DNA of 64,000 nucleotides from an uncultured Lachnospiraceae bacterium (lineage in GTDB: Bacteria; Bacillota; Clostridia; Lachnospirales; Lachnospiraceae): assembly GCA_910577115.1 (NCBI GenBank), contig CAJTMC010000001.1, forward strand, positions 186,001 to 250,000, given 5' to 3'. The notes beneath the pieces were generated by a model, which did no database searches, was not told where the DNA came from, and saw only the letters and a list, made by a program, of their open reading frames with translations. Positions 35,129 through 44,455 of this stretch are shown piece by piece. The translations under genes were made by a program, and so were the position numbers. Position 1 is the first letter of the stretch, and each line of letters begins with the position of its first letter.

Positions 35129-36499
35129 CTACTCATCAAACACAAGATTCGCAGTGACATCTTTCACAACCTTATCATAAACGATAATATTCCACCTGCT
35201 CCCTGCACAAAACCGATCCTCGCCATCAATCAACACCTGATAGACACCGCCAAGTTTTGTCAGCACAAGCTCACTCTCACCAATCCTCATATGCCTGATT
35301 CCATTGTCTTCCCACTCCACATTCAATGCCATTTTACCATTCTGATACACCCACTGCTGTACCTTAGCTTTCCCGCCCTTTTCCGATTTGGTTCCCGTAA
35401 CAATAATTACTAAATTGTCATCGTCAAGCAATTGTTGAAAGCACTCCTGCGCCTTCGTCGCCGCCATATAATCCTGCCAGCCGCTTCTACGCTTATAATC
35501 GCACGCCTGATCCCATGAATTTAACACAGAATCCTCTCTCCGGTCAGGCAGCTCATAATTCGCTTTCAAGTATGCGCCCAAATGGTCTGTAACCTTTTTT
35601 GCGCCAAAGTCATTGAGGTGATCTCCATCTCGAAAATCAGCCGTTGTATCCAGTTCAAGCTCTCCGTTATGATAAAGCTCGTTATAATCTACAAACCGCA
35701 GCCCACGCTCCTTGGCCAGCTTTTTGATTGCCTGCGTTTCATAGCCGTGCCAGTTTTCTTTGGGCGATTTAAAAAGCAGCAGCTCCACATTGTTTTTTCT
35801 GCACAACTGCACCATCTCGTCAAGACAGACAATATTCGCGTCCCCGATCCACGCTTCGCCTTCATTATCATAATCATTTAACCTGACTGCCTGTTCTGTC
35901 ACCGACTGCGTTTCCAAATATCCCTTTGTATAGTTTGTCTTATCCTGATAAAAATATGTGTAATCCATTTTACTTAGCTCTTTCCAGCGGTTATGATAAC
36001 GAAACACCGGAAATACGTAAGAGAAATACTCTGCATTCACCTCCCCCACCGACTGGTAGATGCATTGCAGCTTGTCAACGGAAAGCGGAATGTCTGTGTA
36101 TCCCCATCGAAGTCCCGCCTCATTTATGCTATTGATGCTGTCTCCCACCATCATATTAATCTCAAGCGCCACAACCTTTGGACTCTGCCTTTTTAATGCT
36201 TCTTTAAGATAAAGTTCCGAAATATTCATCGGCTGCGACGAGCTGCCAAAATCGTATGCCGCAATGCCGTATTCCTCATAAAGTACAAGCGGATTAACCG
36301 TACAAAAGCTGTTGCTGCTTCCAATCACAATCACATCAATATCGTTTTTCTTCTCCGCGTAAAACCCGTCTACAATCGTCGTGGAATCTCCGGTGAATTT
36401 TGCACGCACGATTTTCCCTGTAATGCCAAGCACGAAACCGATAAACAGGAAAAAGAACACCACCGCAGCAGCTCTCGAACAATTTATTTTTCTCACCAC
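35129..36499 (-). CDS. SGNH-type (DltD/AlgJ-like) membrane-anchored protein
   Basis: About 456 residues with one N-terminal membrane helix (about residues 10-30) and a large outer domain. VIGSSNSFCTVNP resembles the G-x-S block of SGNH-fold enzymes, and DGDHLNDFGAKKVTDHL supplies the D-x-x-H block. These features are found in DltD, AlgJ/AlgX and PatB-type proteins that work with an MBOAT partner to move acyl groups onto extracellular polymers. The MBOAT gene is directly upstream (8-11 bp). Start codon is GTG (36499 or 36496) with GGAGG upstream. The last 110 residues after the SGNH domain are not recognised. Confidence 0.82.
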   Translation of the reverse strand: MVRKINCSRAAAVVFFFLFIGFVLGITGKIVRAKFTGDSTTIVDGFYAEKKNDIDVIVIGSSNSFCTVNPLVLYEEYGIAAYDFGSSSQPMNISELYLKEALKRQSPKVVALEINMMVGDSINSINEAGLRWGYTDIPLSVDKLQCIYQSVGEVNAEYFSYVFPVFRYHNRWKELSKMDYTYFYQDKTNYTKGYLETQSVTEQAVRLNDYDNEGEAWIGDANIVCLDEMVQLCRKNNVELLLFKSPKENWHGYETQAIKKLAKERGLRFVDYNELYHNGELELDTTADFRDGDHLNDFGAKKVTDHLGAYLKANYELPDRREDSVLNSWDQACDYKRRSGWQDYMAATKAQECFQQLLDDDNLVIIVTGTKSEKGGKAKVQQWVYQNGKMALNVEWEDNGIRHMRIGESELVLTKLGGVYQVLIDGEDRFCAGSRWNIIVYDKVVKDVTANLVFDE

Positions 36500-36510
36500 C
36501 AAATCCTCCG

Positions 36511-38001
36511 CTAAAATTGGAAATAGATGAACTGTGCCGCATCATATCCCTCGCCATACACACCAAACACAATAATCATAACAAGCAATACCGCTACGAG
36601 CATATACTGCACCACAAGCGTTTGTTCTTTTACAAGCACGTCAAACAACGCCTTTTTCCGGACATAATACGCATCTACAATCAGCAAAATCAGCAGTCCA
36701 AGCCACAGAACACCCATTTCGTTTCTTTCCAGTCCCAAGTGATAAATGGTGCCGTCAAACAGTGACCATATATCAAATGCCGTAACCAGCCTGTATAGAT
36801 AATAAGTTGCATCTTTTATCGTATCTGCCCGAAAAAACACGAGTGACAACATGAAAAGAAAGAAGGTACACAATCCTTGTAAAAGCTGATACCCAAACGT
36901 TTTGACGCGAACCTGAAAAAGATTTTGAAGCTTTGTCTTAAGCGGCTGAAACAAATCGCCTATTATAATATAGACTCCCTGTATTGCCCCCCACGCTATA
37001 TAATTCCAACCGGCTCCATGCCAAAGTCCGCTCACAGTAAACGTTACCATTGTATTAAAATATTTTCTCACTTTCGAACATTTGTTTCCTCCAAGCGGTA
37101 TATACAAATAATCCCGAAACCATGAACTGAGCGATACATGCCAGCGTCTCCACAACTCACTGATGCTTCTTGCAAAAAACGGCGCCTCAAAATTAACGGT
37201 AAGTTCAATCCCCAAAACCTTTGCCGCACCAAGTGCAATAACGGAATAGCTTGCAAAATCACAGTAAATTTGTATGGCAAACAACGCACTTGCCAGCATA
37301 AGCGCAAGGCCATTATACAGATAATACTTATCAAAAACCTGCTCCACAAGCACTGCCGCCCTGTCTGCTATGACCATTTTCATAAAAAATCCCCACAGCA
37401 TCATAAGCAGCCCTCTTGTGACTTTATCAAAATCCCAAGATTTCTTATGCGATATCGCATCAATCTGTCCTAATAAATGACCGCTTCTCTCAATTGGCCC
37501 CGCAACAAGCTGCGGAAAAAACGATACAAACAATGCATACCGGATAAAATTTTTTTCAGCCTTTACTGTTCCCCGATAGACGTCAATCATATATCCCAAT
37601 GCTTGAAACGTATAAAACGATATCCCAACCGGAAGCAAAATGTCAAATTTTGGAGCCTCCATAGTTATTCCAAACGCAGAAAGCACAGCAGCAGCCGTAT
37701 CATGCAGGAAATAAAAATATTTATAAAACACAAGAATTCCAAGATTGACCACAAGACCTGCTATCAGAATCAGCCTGCGTCCCTTCTTACGGTCATCGCC
37801 TATATACCCAATCCAAATAGCACACGCATATGTAGCGACAGTAGAAGTTAAAATCAAAAATGCATATTTTACATTCCAGCCCATATAAAAGTAATAACTC
37901 GCTATCAAAAGCCAGAGCTGTCTGAACTTTTTAGGCATTATATAAAATACCAGCACAACGACAGGAAAAAAAACGATAAATTCAAAAGAAGTAAACTGCA
38001 T
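36511..38001 (-). CDS. MBOAT O-acyltransferase, AlgI/DltB-like
   Basis: 496-residue membrane-bound O-acyltransferase with about eleven helices. Diagnostic segments are VAGPIERSGHLL, WRRWHVSLSSWFRDYLYIPLGG and the catalytic-histidine block VSGLWHGAGWNYIAWG. MBOAT proteins carry acyl groups (usually acetyl) across the membrane for transfer to polysaccharide by an SGNH partner, which is encoded next. GAGGAGAGAGG precedes the ATG. Together with the acyltransferase-3 gene, this suggests an O-acylated first glycan. Confidence 0.94.
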   Translation of the reverse strand: MQFTSFEFIVFFPVVVLVFYIMPKKFRQLWLLIASYYFYMGWNVKYAFLILTSTVATYACAIWIGYIGDDRKKGRRLILIAGLVVNLGILVFYKYFYFLHDTAAAVLSAFGITMEAPKFDILLPVGISFYTFQALGYMIDVYRGTVKAEKNFIRYALFVSFFPQLVAGPIERSGHLLGQIDAISHKKSWDFDKVTRGLLMMLWGFFMKMVIADRAAVLVEQVFDKYYLYNGLALMLASALFAIQIYCDFASYSVIALGAAKVLGIELTVNFEAPFFARSISELWRRWHVSLSSWFRDYLYIPLGGNKCSKVRKYFNTMVTFTVSGLWHGAGWNYIAWGAIQGVYIIIGDLFQPLKTKLQNLFQVRVKTFGYQLLQGLCTFFLFMLSLVFFRADTIKDATYYLYRLVTAFDIWSLFDGTIYHLGLERNEMGVLWLGLLILLIVDAYYVRKKALFDVLVKEQTLVVQYMLVAVLLVMIIVFGVYGEGYDAAQFIYFQF

Positions 38002-38022
38002 TCCTCTCTCCTCTGTCCCTTC

Positions 38023-39045
38023 TTATTTCTTTCGTATATGATTGCGATAAAAATTTAACAAGCGAAAATAGATGAAAAACCGAAGCGGTGACTTCATATG
38101 CATTGCCGCAAGCTTTTTCTGTTCCTCGTCAAACGCTCCCTGATAATAGACATTATCTTGAAAATCAGGAAATTCCTGCTTCATGCCGTCCGCTATTAAC
38201 CGCAGAAAATCGAGTCTTGGCCGCTTCATGCCAAGCATGTACGTAAACAGTGTATTCATATAATACAGCTTCGAAAACGCATATTCAAATTCCTGCCTGT
38301 ACGGTTTATAAAAACCGCATCTGCGCGCCTCCTCTATCAGCCGCTTTCCCATCAGAAGCCTTGCCTCGCACTTTTCCATGCTGATTGCATGTACGGTCGA
38401 CATATCATGTTGATAATAATAGTACAATGGCTCCTCCACCCTCTCAAAATGCGAAAAATGAAGCATCCAGATTGGTGATGCACAGTTATCTTCATAAAAG
38501 GTTTTCTCCGGAAACCGAAGATGATGCGTGTCAATTACCTCCTTCAAATACACCTTGATAACCATGCTCCCCGGATTCCTGACAAGAAGCTTGTACTTCT
38601 CGTGGTCCAAAATCCCTGTTTGATCCATTGTATTGTTTGGCATCAGTTTCCCGACCTTCATGCTTTGTGTATCCGTCATACAATAATCACAGCCTGCCAC
38701 ATCTGCCCCTGTTTGTTCCGCCTTAGTAATCAGCTTCTCATACATTTCGGGCGCAATCCAGTCATCGGAATCCACAAAACCAATCCATGTTCCTCTTGCC
38801 GCTTCAATTCCCTTATTCCTTGCACCGCCCTGCTTTATGTTCTCAAAGGACTGTATCACTTTAAATTTCCAGGGATAATTTGACTCATATTCCTGCAGTA
38901 TCGCAAGCGAATCATCTGTAGATGCATCATCTACCGCTATGATCTCATAATCTGATACTGTCTGGTTCACAAGCGAATCAAGACAGAACCGGAGCTTATT
39001 GCCTCCTGCCATATTGTAGACTGGTACTACGATACTAAGCTTCAT
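38023..39045 (-). CDS. GT2 glycosyltransferase
   Basis: 340-residue inverting GT-A transferase, family GT2. LSIVVPVYNMAGGNKL, AVDDASTDDSL and the metal-binding VDSDDWI are in order. The start at 39045 (MKLSIVVP) follows a GGGGG about eight bases upstream; an earlier TTG overlaps the ABC transporter stop. It adds a sugar to the lipid-linked unit in the cytoplasm; the specific sugar is not determinable. The C-terminal 120 residues are alpha-helical and basic, as in many capsule GT2s. Confidence 0.92.
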   Translation of the reverse strand: MKLSIVVPVYNMAGGNKLRFCLDSLVNQTVSDYEIIAVDDASTDDSLAILQEYESNYPWKFKVIQSFENIKQGGARNKGIEAARGTWIGFVDSDDWIAPEMYEKLITKAEQTGADVAGCDYCMTDTQSMKVGKLMPNNTMDQTGILDHEKYKLLVRNPGSMVIKVYLKEVIDTHHLRFPEKTFYEDNCASPIWMLHFSHFERVEEPLYYYYQHDMSTVHAISMEKCEARLLMGKRLIEEARRCGFYKPYRQEFEYAFSKLYYMNTLFTYMLGMKRPRLDFLRLIADGMKQEFPDFQDNVYYQGAFDEEQKKLAAMHMKSPLRFFIYFRLLNFYRNHIRKK

Positions 39046-39050
39046 CTCTC

Positions 39051-40799
39051 TCAATCCCCCTGTCTCTCCAGCACAATCTTTCCGTTCTCCACCACAAATA
39101 CCATATCACACTTCTCAATCGTCTGCAGCCTGTGCGCAATGATAACAAGCGTTTTTTTACCATGCAGCCTGTTAATGGATTCCATAATCGCCGCCTCTGT
39201 TTCATTGTCCAGCGCTGAGGTCGCCTCGTCCAAAATCAGGACCTCCGGATCATTGTAAAGCGCCCGCGCAATCCCGATTCGCTGCCGCTGCCCGCCCGAA
39301 AGCCGGATACCGCGCTCACCGATTCCTGTGTTCACCCCCTCAGGAAGCGTCTTTACAAACGCGTCAAGCTGTGCCTCCTGCAAGGCATACCAAAGCTTTT
39401 CGTCGTCAATCTCCTCTTCCGGCACACCAAATGCGACATTTTTCCGGATATCCGCGTCCAGCAGAAAAATCATTTGCGGAATGTACCCAACATTTGCCAG
39501 CCACTCCCTGTAATGCTCCTGAATATCCACATCATCTGCAAGCACCCTTCCGCTTTGCAGCTTTAAAAGTCCCAGCAATATATCAATAATCGTCGTCTTT
39601 CCTGCACCGCTTGCACCTTTGATGCCAATTGATTTGCCAATCGGAAAGCTGACTGTGGCATTGTCAAAAATCAGCTTGTCCGAATTCGGATAATGGTAAG
39701 TGATGCCCGAAAGTTTTACTTCTCTTGTAACAGGAAGCTTTTCCTTTGCCACCACTGCATATGAAATGTCTGTGTGCGCTTCGTCCGTTTCCTCGATTAA
39801 ATTATCGCTTACGTTAAAGAAAAACGGCTCATTAAATGCCATGCTAGTCATTTGGTTATTAATGCGGCTCGCAGCCGGCAAAAGACGCATTGCAGCAATG
39901 CCAAAAGCCGCAAAGAGCGACACCATTGACGATACATCGGCGCCAATCAAAATCAGTACCATAATATAGCCCAAAAGCCCTGCAAGACACACTGTCTCTA
40001 TCAAAAGCTTCGGCGTATTATTAAAAAGGCTGAACCGTTCCATCGCCTTGACATAACCCTCGCCGACCTTACAGTATTCCCCGACAAAATACTGCTCCCG
40101 TCCTGCAACTTTAATCTCCTTAATGCCCTGAACGGTCTGTGAAATCCACGCAAACATGGACGCACCGTAATCCTGGTTTTCTTTTCCGGTACGATTCATA
40201 ATCGGCTTGATAATATTTTTGATCACCATAAGCGTCACAAGCAAAAGCACTGCAATCACCACTGTCATCACAGGGTCCTCAATTGCAAGCGCCACGACAA
40301 GAAAGGCAGCCACAATTGCTTCCGATGCAATCTGCAGCACTGACAGGAGCAGCGCATACATATTACTCACATCTGCGGTAATGCTTCTTTGAATGACTGA
40401 CGTTTCTGCATTCAGATAATATTCGTACTCACGCCTTACAAAGTTTTTCATAAGATTCGCCGCAGTCCGAAACTGATTGCTGTACACAAATCGGTAAAGA
40501 TTTCTCTGCAGAAAAAAAGCAAAGATATTTTTTGCAGCATAAAGGCTTATCAAAAACAAAATAGCAAGTACGGAAAACTGCACTGTGTTCTGCAGATGAA
40601 GCAAATCACATATTTTTTGGTAAGTTTCTCCCTGCTCTAACACAACCGGATTGATAATCAGCTGCACCACTGCCATGACCATCATGACAGCCCCTGTCTC
40701 AAGCCCTGCCGATATAATCATCATCACAAGCAGACGCGCCATCTGCCCTTTCTGTTTTTTGTCCATTAAAATATTTATCTTTTTTAAAATTTTCAGCAT
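39051..40799 (-). CDS. ABC exporter, PglK/MsbA-like lipid-linked glycan flippase
   Basis: 582-residue half-transporter with six N-terminal helices and a C-terminal nucleotide-binding domain: Walker A GASGAGKTT, signature LSGGQRQRIGIARAL, Walker B LILDEATSALD. The arrangement is that of PglK, which flips lipid-linked oligosaccharide. No Wzx-type flippase is found in the window, so this protein is the best candidate for moving the repeat unit across the membrane. It lies among glycosyltransferase genes and is followed by a GT2. Confidence 0.92.
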   Translation of the reverse strand: MLKILKKINILMDKKQKGQMARLLVMMIISAGLETGAVMMVMAVVQLIINPVVLEQGETYQKICDLLHLQNTVQFSVLAILFLISLYAAKNIFAFFLQRNLYRFVYSNQFRTAANLMKNFVRREYEYYLNAETSVIQRSITADVSNMYALLLSVLQIASEAIVAAFLVVALAIEDPVMTVVIAVLLLVTLMVIKNIIKPIMNRTGKENQDYGASMFAWISQTVQGIKEIKVAGREQYFVGEYCKVGEGYVKAMERFSLFNNTPKLLIETVCLAGLLGYIMVLILIGADVSSMVSLFAAFGIAAMRLLPAASRINNQMTSMAFNEPFFFNVSDNLIEETDEAHTDISYAVVAKEKLPVTREVKLSGITYHYPNSDKLIFDNATVSFPIGKSIGIKGASGAGKTTIIDILLGLLKLQSGRVLADDVDIQEHYREWLANVGYIPQMIFLLDADIRKNVAFGVPEEEIDDEKLWYALQEAQLDAFVKTLPEGVNTGIGERGIRLSGGQRQRIGIARALYNDPEVLILDEATSALDNETEAAIMESINRLHGKKTLVIIAHRLQTIEKCDMVFVVENGKIVLERQGD

Positions 40800-40832
40800 C
40801 CGCGCTCCTCCATATCACCAGCAGCCTGCTCT

Positions 40833-41951
40833 CTACCTGTTTGCCATCGTAAGTCCTGCTTTTTTATTATAGGCATGCTTTTTAGGGTCCTCGTACGTAT
40901 CCCAAAAAGACGCGCCAAGATTTAACTTCTCCTCCACAAAATCCATACTGTTCATCGCTGTTGTGACAATCGACACAGCGCGCTTAATTTTAAGTCCTTC
41001 AAAAAAATTCAGAACCTCCACCGGAAAACGCCCTCGAAGCACCACTGCCTCAGGGCAAAGCTCTGCATAATCTATCATATCCCGCGGATGCGGTTTTATC
41101 AATATCCGATACCCTTTACAATATTTCTCAAGAACGTCCAGACAAACCCTCTTGCGCGCCTCCTCGTCCACAGGATGCGGCTCTGTAAGAAAACAGGCAA
41201 ATTCTTCGCCCTCGAAAGACGGTTTTAACTGCTCCATAAGCGCATCTGCATCTTCAATAAAAGCCTGTATCACCAGCTTTTTCTGCTCTGCCGTGAGCGC
41301 CGCCTCCAACGGTTTTCTCGGAACTTCCACAAACCGGGGGCAATCTGTCGGCACAACGCTCCGGTCATTAATTTCCATATCAAGACAGTATTTCCCCCAG
41401 CCGTTCATAACGAAGATAACGTTTCTGCGTGAGAGCCACGTCTTGAATTTAAAATGGGAACTATTTGCCACATATGCATCATCCAGATTTTTCAGACAGT
41501 CAAGCCCGTCCTCCACCGCATGATAATAAATATGCTTATAATTCAGGTAATACCCAATCGGATCGCTGTCACAGAATACATAAATATCTTCATATGCCTT
41601 AAAGTCAATCATTTTCATATACGGAATTTCCCGTCTGGCAAGTTTTTTGGTAAAAATCATACGATTTACCAAATGTTTCACGACATTACCGTAATTTGCG
41701 CGATACTTTGCAAGCTCCGGGAAAAAATCCTCACGTTTTTCATCAAGTGCAAAAATTTCACCGAAAATACCTGTACTTTTAAGCCGATCCCCCAAGTCCT
41801 CAAAATCCGTTGAAATTGCACTCAATGCAATATCGGCTCTTTGATATTTATCAGGCGTTGTCTCCCTGAACACCTTCATTTCTTTTAAAATGGATACATA
41901 CACATGATAAAAAGTATGGCAGATATAAATCCGGCTTTTTGATTTCTTCAT
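40833..41951 (-). CDS. GT-B transferase with sialyltransferase-like motifs (GT52/GT38-like)
   Basis: 372-residue protein (start 41951, MKKSKSRIY) resembling bacterial sialyl- and polysialyltransferases. Two short motifs shared by families GT38, GT52 and GT80 are visible: E-D-G in HAVEDGLD (residues 147-149) and HP in IKPHPRD (288-289), followed by SIVTTAMNS, like the serine/threonine-rich segment that binds CMP. Those enzymes use CMP-activated nonulosonic acids. The window encodes a complete CMP-pseudaminic acid pathway and no other obvious nonulosonate transferase, so this is the best candidate for adding pseudaminic acid. That link is an inference. Confidence 0.78.
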   Translation of the reverse strand: MKKSKSRIYICHTFYHVYVSILKEMKVFRETTPDKYQRADIALSAISTDFEDLGDRLKSTGIFGEIFALDEKREDFFPELAKYRANYGNVVKHLVNRMIFTKKLARREIPYMKMIDFKAYEDIYVFCDSDPIGYYLNYKHIYYHAVEDGLDCLKNLDDAYVANSSHFKFKTWLSRRNVIFVMNGWGKYCLDMEINDRSVVPTDCPRFVEVPRKPLEAALTAEQKKLVIQAFIEDADALMEQLKPSFEGEEFACFLTEPHPVDEEARKRVCLDVLEKYCKGYRILIKPHPRDMIDYAELCPEAVVLRGRFPVEVLNFFEGLKIKRAVSIVTTAMNSMDFVEEKLNLGASFWDTYEDPKKHAYNKKAGLTMANR

Positions 41952-41958
41952 AATTATT

Positions 41959-43173
41959 TCACCTGCTGCTTTCTGCATGAAACTGTTTATGTGTATAGAG
42001 ATAGCCCTCTCTGGGTCGAATAACCGGCGCCGCGCTAAGCGGTCCGCTGCGCTCCGAAATTACCTCTCCCCTTAAAAGACCTTCGCTAAAACGATAAAGT
42101 CTGTCAGCCGCCTCTTTCGGATTCCACGCTTTTATCATTGTATGATAGGCATTTGTCCCCAGCTGTTTCCGAAGTTTTTCATCCTGAACCAGCCTGTAAA
42201 CATGTGCCTGAAATTCTTTAAAATGCCCTGTTTTGTATACAAGCCCATTCTCACCATGCTTTAACAGAAACGGCACAGCTCCGATGCCATGCCCTGCCAC
42301 CACTGCGCATGCACTGTTCATTGCCTCATTTAAAACGGCGCCCCAGCCCTCCAAATAATTGCTGGTGAACAAAAAAATATCCGCCTCTTCCATATATTTC
42401 CTTACACGCTGCGGCGTTGCAAAGCCATGAAAGGTCACTTCATTTTCCAGCAGATAACGTTTTGTCATGCACTTTAACCGCTCCTCAAGCACGCCGCCTC
42501 CCACCATATCAAGATGAAAAGAAATACCCTGTCTTTTCAAAAACCGCGCAGCCGCTATGGCATATTCCGGATGCTTTAACTGCAAAAAACGTCCTGCCCA
42601 CAAAAGGCGAACTTGTGTTTTTCCGGCACCGTCCACATGCTGCTTCCGGAAAAACAGGTTGTCTAAATCATACGTATTCACCGCCGGAAAATATCCCCAC
42701 ACAAACTTTTTATCCGGGTAGGCACGAACAAGCTCAAAATCTGATGCCACATATGCGCCATGACACAAAAGATACACTGGTGCATCGGCATACTGCGTGT
42801 GATCCTCATACTTCTTTTTTCTTCCTCTTGGAGAAATCGACTTCCACTGTCCCTCACGATAAAGGCGCTCGCTTGCGCGAATGACAATCTTGCCCGCGTT
42901 CAGCCTCGGCTTAATATAACTTTCGTCCTCCACGCCGCCAAAAACGACAATGTCACTTTCCAGAATCAAATCCGCACAGGATTGCTGTGCCTCATAATAA
43001 AGCTTCAGATAGGGAATGTTTTGAATCTCGCTTCCCCAGCCCATCTTTACCCGATCCTCCTCCATAGGAGCAGTCTGTATAAACGCAAAATCGTCTCCAA
43101 GTCTCTGATGCAGCTCGTTTGCCATCGGAATTTGATGATGATTGATATAATTAGACACAATTGTTAATTTCAT
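41959..43173 (-). CDS. GT4 glycosyltransferase
   Basis: 404-residue GT-B transferase, family GT4. The start at 43173 (MKLTIVSNYIN) has GGAGA upstream and overlaps the previous gene's end by 23 bp; the longer opening is unsupported. LLWAGRFLQLKHPEYAI marks the donor domain and SNYLEGWGAVLNEAMNSACAVVA contains E-x7-E. The gene ends just after the start region of the GT-B/sialyltransferase-like gene. The sugar transferred is unknown. Confidence 0.9.
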   Translation of the reverse strand: MKLTIVSNYINHHQIPMANELHQRLGDDFAFIQTAPMEEDRVKMGWGSEIQNIPYLKLYYEAQQSCADLILESDIVVFGGVEDESYIKPRLNAGKIVIRASERLYREGQWKSISPRGRKKKYEDHTQYADAPVYLLCHGAYVASDFELVRAYPDKKFVWGYFPAVNTYDLDNLFFRKQHVDGAGKTQVRLLWAGRFLQLKHPEYAIAAARFLKRQGISFHLDMVGGGVLEERLKCMTKRYLLENEVTFHGFATPQRVRKYMEEADIFLFTSNYLEGWGAVLNEAMNSACAVVAGHGIGAVPFLLKHGENGLVYKTGHFKEFQAHVYRLVQDEKLRKQLGTNAYHTMIKAWNPKEAADRLYRFSEGLLRGEVISERSGPLSAAPVIRPREGYLYTHKQFHAESSR

Positions 43174-44452
43174 TATAAATCTCCAACAGCCTGTTATAAT
43201 TGGTGTCCGGATCATGCGTCTGCATTGCATGCGCCCGCGCATTTGCCGAAAAATACATTGCAAGCTTATCGTCCTCAAAGATCTGCAAAATCGCGTCTTT
43301 TAAGCGCTTGGGCTTATCCTTCGGATACAGCAGTCCGTCCTTTTTGTTAGTCAGAAGGTTATGCACGCCGCCCACATCTGCAGACACGACAGGAACGCCC
43401 AAAAGCATCGCCTCCCCAACAGAGTTAGGCGAATTCTCAATTGCCGACGGACATAAGAAAACATGTGTTTTTAAAAATCTGGCACACATTCTGTCTGAAT
43501 GAAGCCGTCCCACAAATTTCACATGCTCCTCCAGCTTATTCTTTTTAATCTGATACAACAAATACTTTCCATAACCGGACAACCGGATTTTATCCCGCAG
43601 ACTTCCATTGGCCGTAATCACATCTCCTGCCACGTAAACCATTGTATTTTCATACTCCTCAATGATTTCCGGCAGTACATCAAGCACATAATGCAATCCC
43701 TTAATCGGATAATTACCCTGACTGAGAAAAAGAGAATAATGTTCAATTTTATCAATATTCCATGTATTCGTATAAAACTCGTTCCGAAGCGTCTCGTTCA
43801 TAAAATGATACGTCGCCTGCGGCGCAAGTTTTTTTGTCATCTCCCTGTCAAAGTCTGTCCTCCCTGTGACATGGCCAACCAAAGACAGCGCTTCCTTTTC
43901 ATATTCTCCGCGTTTTTTAAACTTTGCCTGCTGCTCGAACAATCCGTCCCTTTTGAGCAGATCGCGAACCGTCTTTTTCTTCTGTGCCGCCATCGGCAAA
44001 TCCGCCATATACACATCGGCAATTGCACTGCAAAGCCCCTGTATTCCAATCAATGTACGCTGCGGATTATGAAATGCCTTCACACAGGCAAGCGTGTGCG
44101 GAAATTCTGTCCCGAATATATGAAGCACATCCGGTTTAAAGTCATCTAACACAGCTCCTAAGCTCTTTTCCATTCCCGCATCGTAATTTTCAGGATGTAC
44201 TGTGTCTTCCCGAAAAATGTAATAATCAACGCCATCTGCCTTATCTTTCACAAAAAGCGACTGGTCCGTCTTGATCATATTCAAATCATCGGAAGCAGGA
44301 AAACAAATAGCAAGTGTTATGTTATTTCGTTTTTGGTTCAAAATCAGCTTATTTACCAAGCCCGAAAGCCAGCCCTCCTTGACAACAATCTTCTGCCCGA
44401 GGCTTTTTGCTATGAACGGGAGCATGATATTGCACAACCATAGTACTCTCAT
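43151..44452 (-). CDS. GT4 glycosyltransferase
   Basis: 433-residue GT-B transferase, family GT4. The N-terminal half includes HIFGTEFPHTLACVKAF and the donor half LSQGNYPIKGLHYVLDVL, then PSAIENSPNSVGEAMLLGVPVVSADVGG, where E-x7-E (ENSPNSVGE) is present. GGAGG is before the ATG. It lies between a GT2 gene upstream and a second GT4 gene downstream with which it overlaps. Substrate not determinable. Confidence 0.91.
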   Translation of the reverse strand: MRVLWLCNIMLPFIAKSLGQKIVVKEGWLSGLVNKLILNQKRNNITLAICFPASDDLNMIKTDQSLFVKDKADGVDYYIFREDTVHPENYDAGMEKSLGAVLDDFKPDVLHIFGTEFPHTLACVKAFHNPQRTLIGIQGLCSAIADVYMADLPMAAQKKKTVRDLLKRDGLFEQQAKFKKRGEYEKEALSLVGHVTGRTDFDREMTKKLAPQATYHFMNETLRNEFYTNTWNIDKIEHYSLFLSQGNYPIKGLHYVLDVLPEIIEEYENTMVYVAGDVITANGSLRDKIRLSGYGKYLLYQIKKNKLEEHVKFVGRLHSDRMCARFLKTHVFLCPSAIENSPNSVGEAMLLGVPVVSADVGGVHNLLTNKKDGLLYPKDKPKRLKDAILQIFEDDKLAMYFSANARAHAMQTHDPDTNYNRLLEIYNEINNCV

Positions 44453-44455
44453 CTT

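Noticed and set aside
43499..44149. 216-codon open frame on the plus strand
   Set aside because: Antisense to a GT4 gene with intact catalytic motif; composition looks like a shadow.
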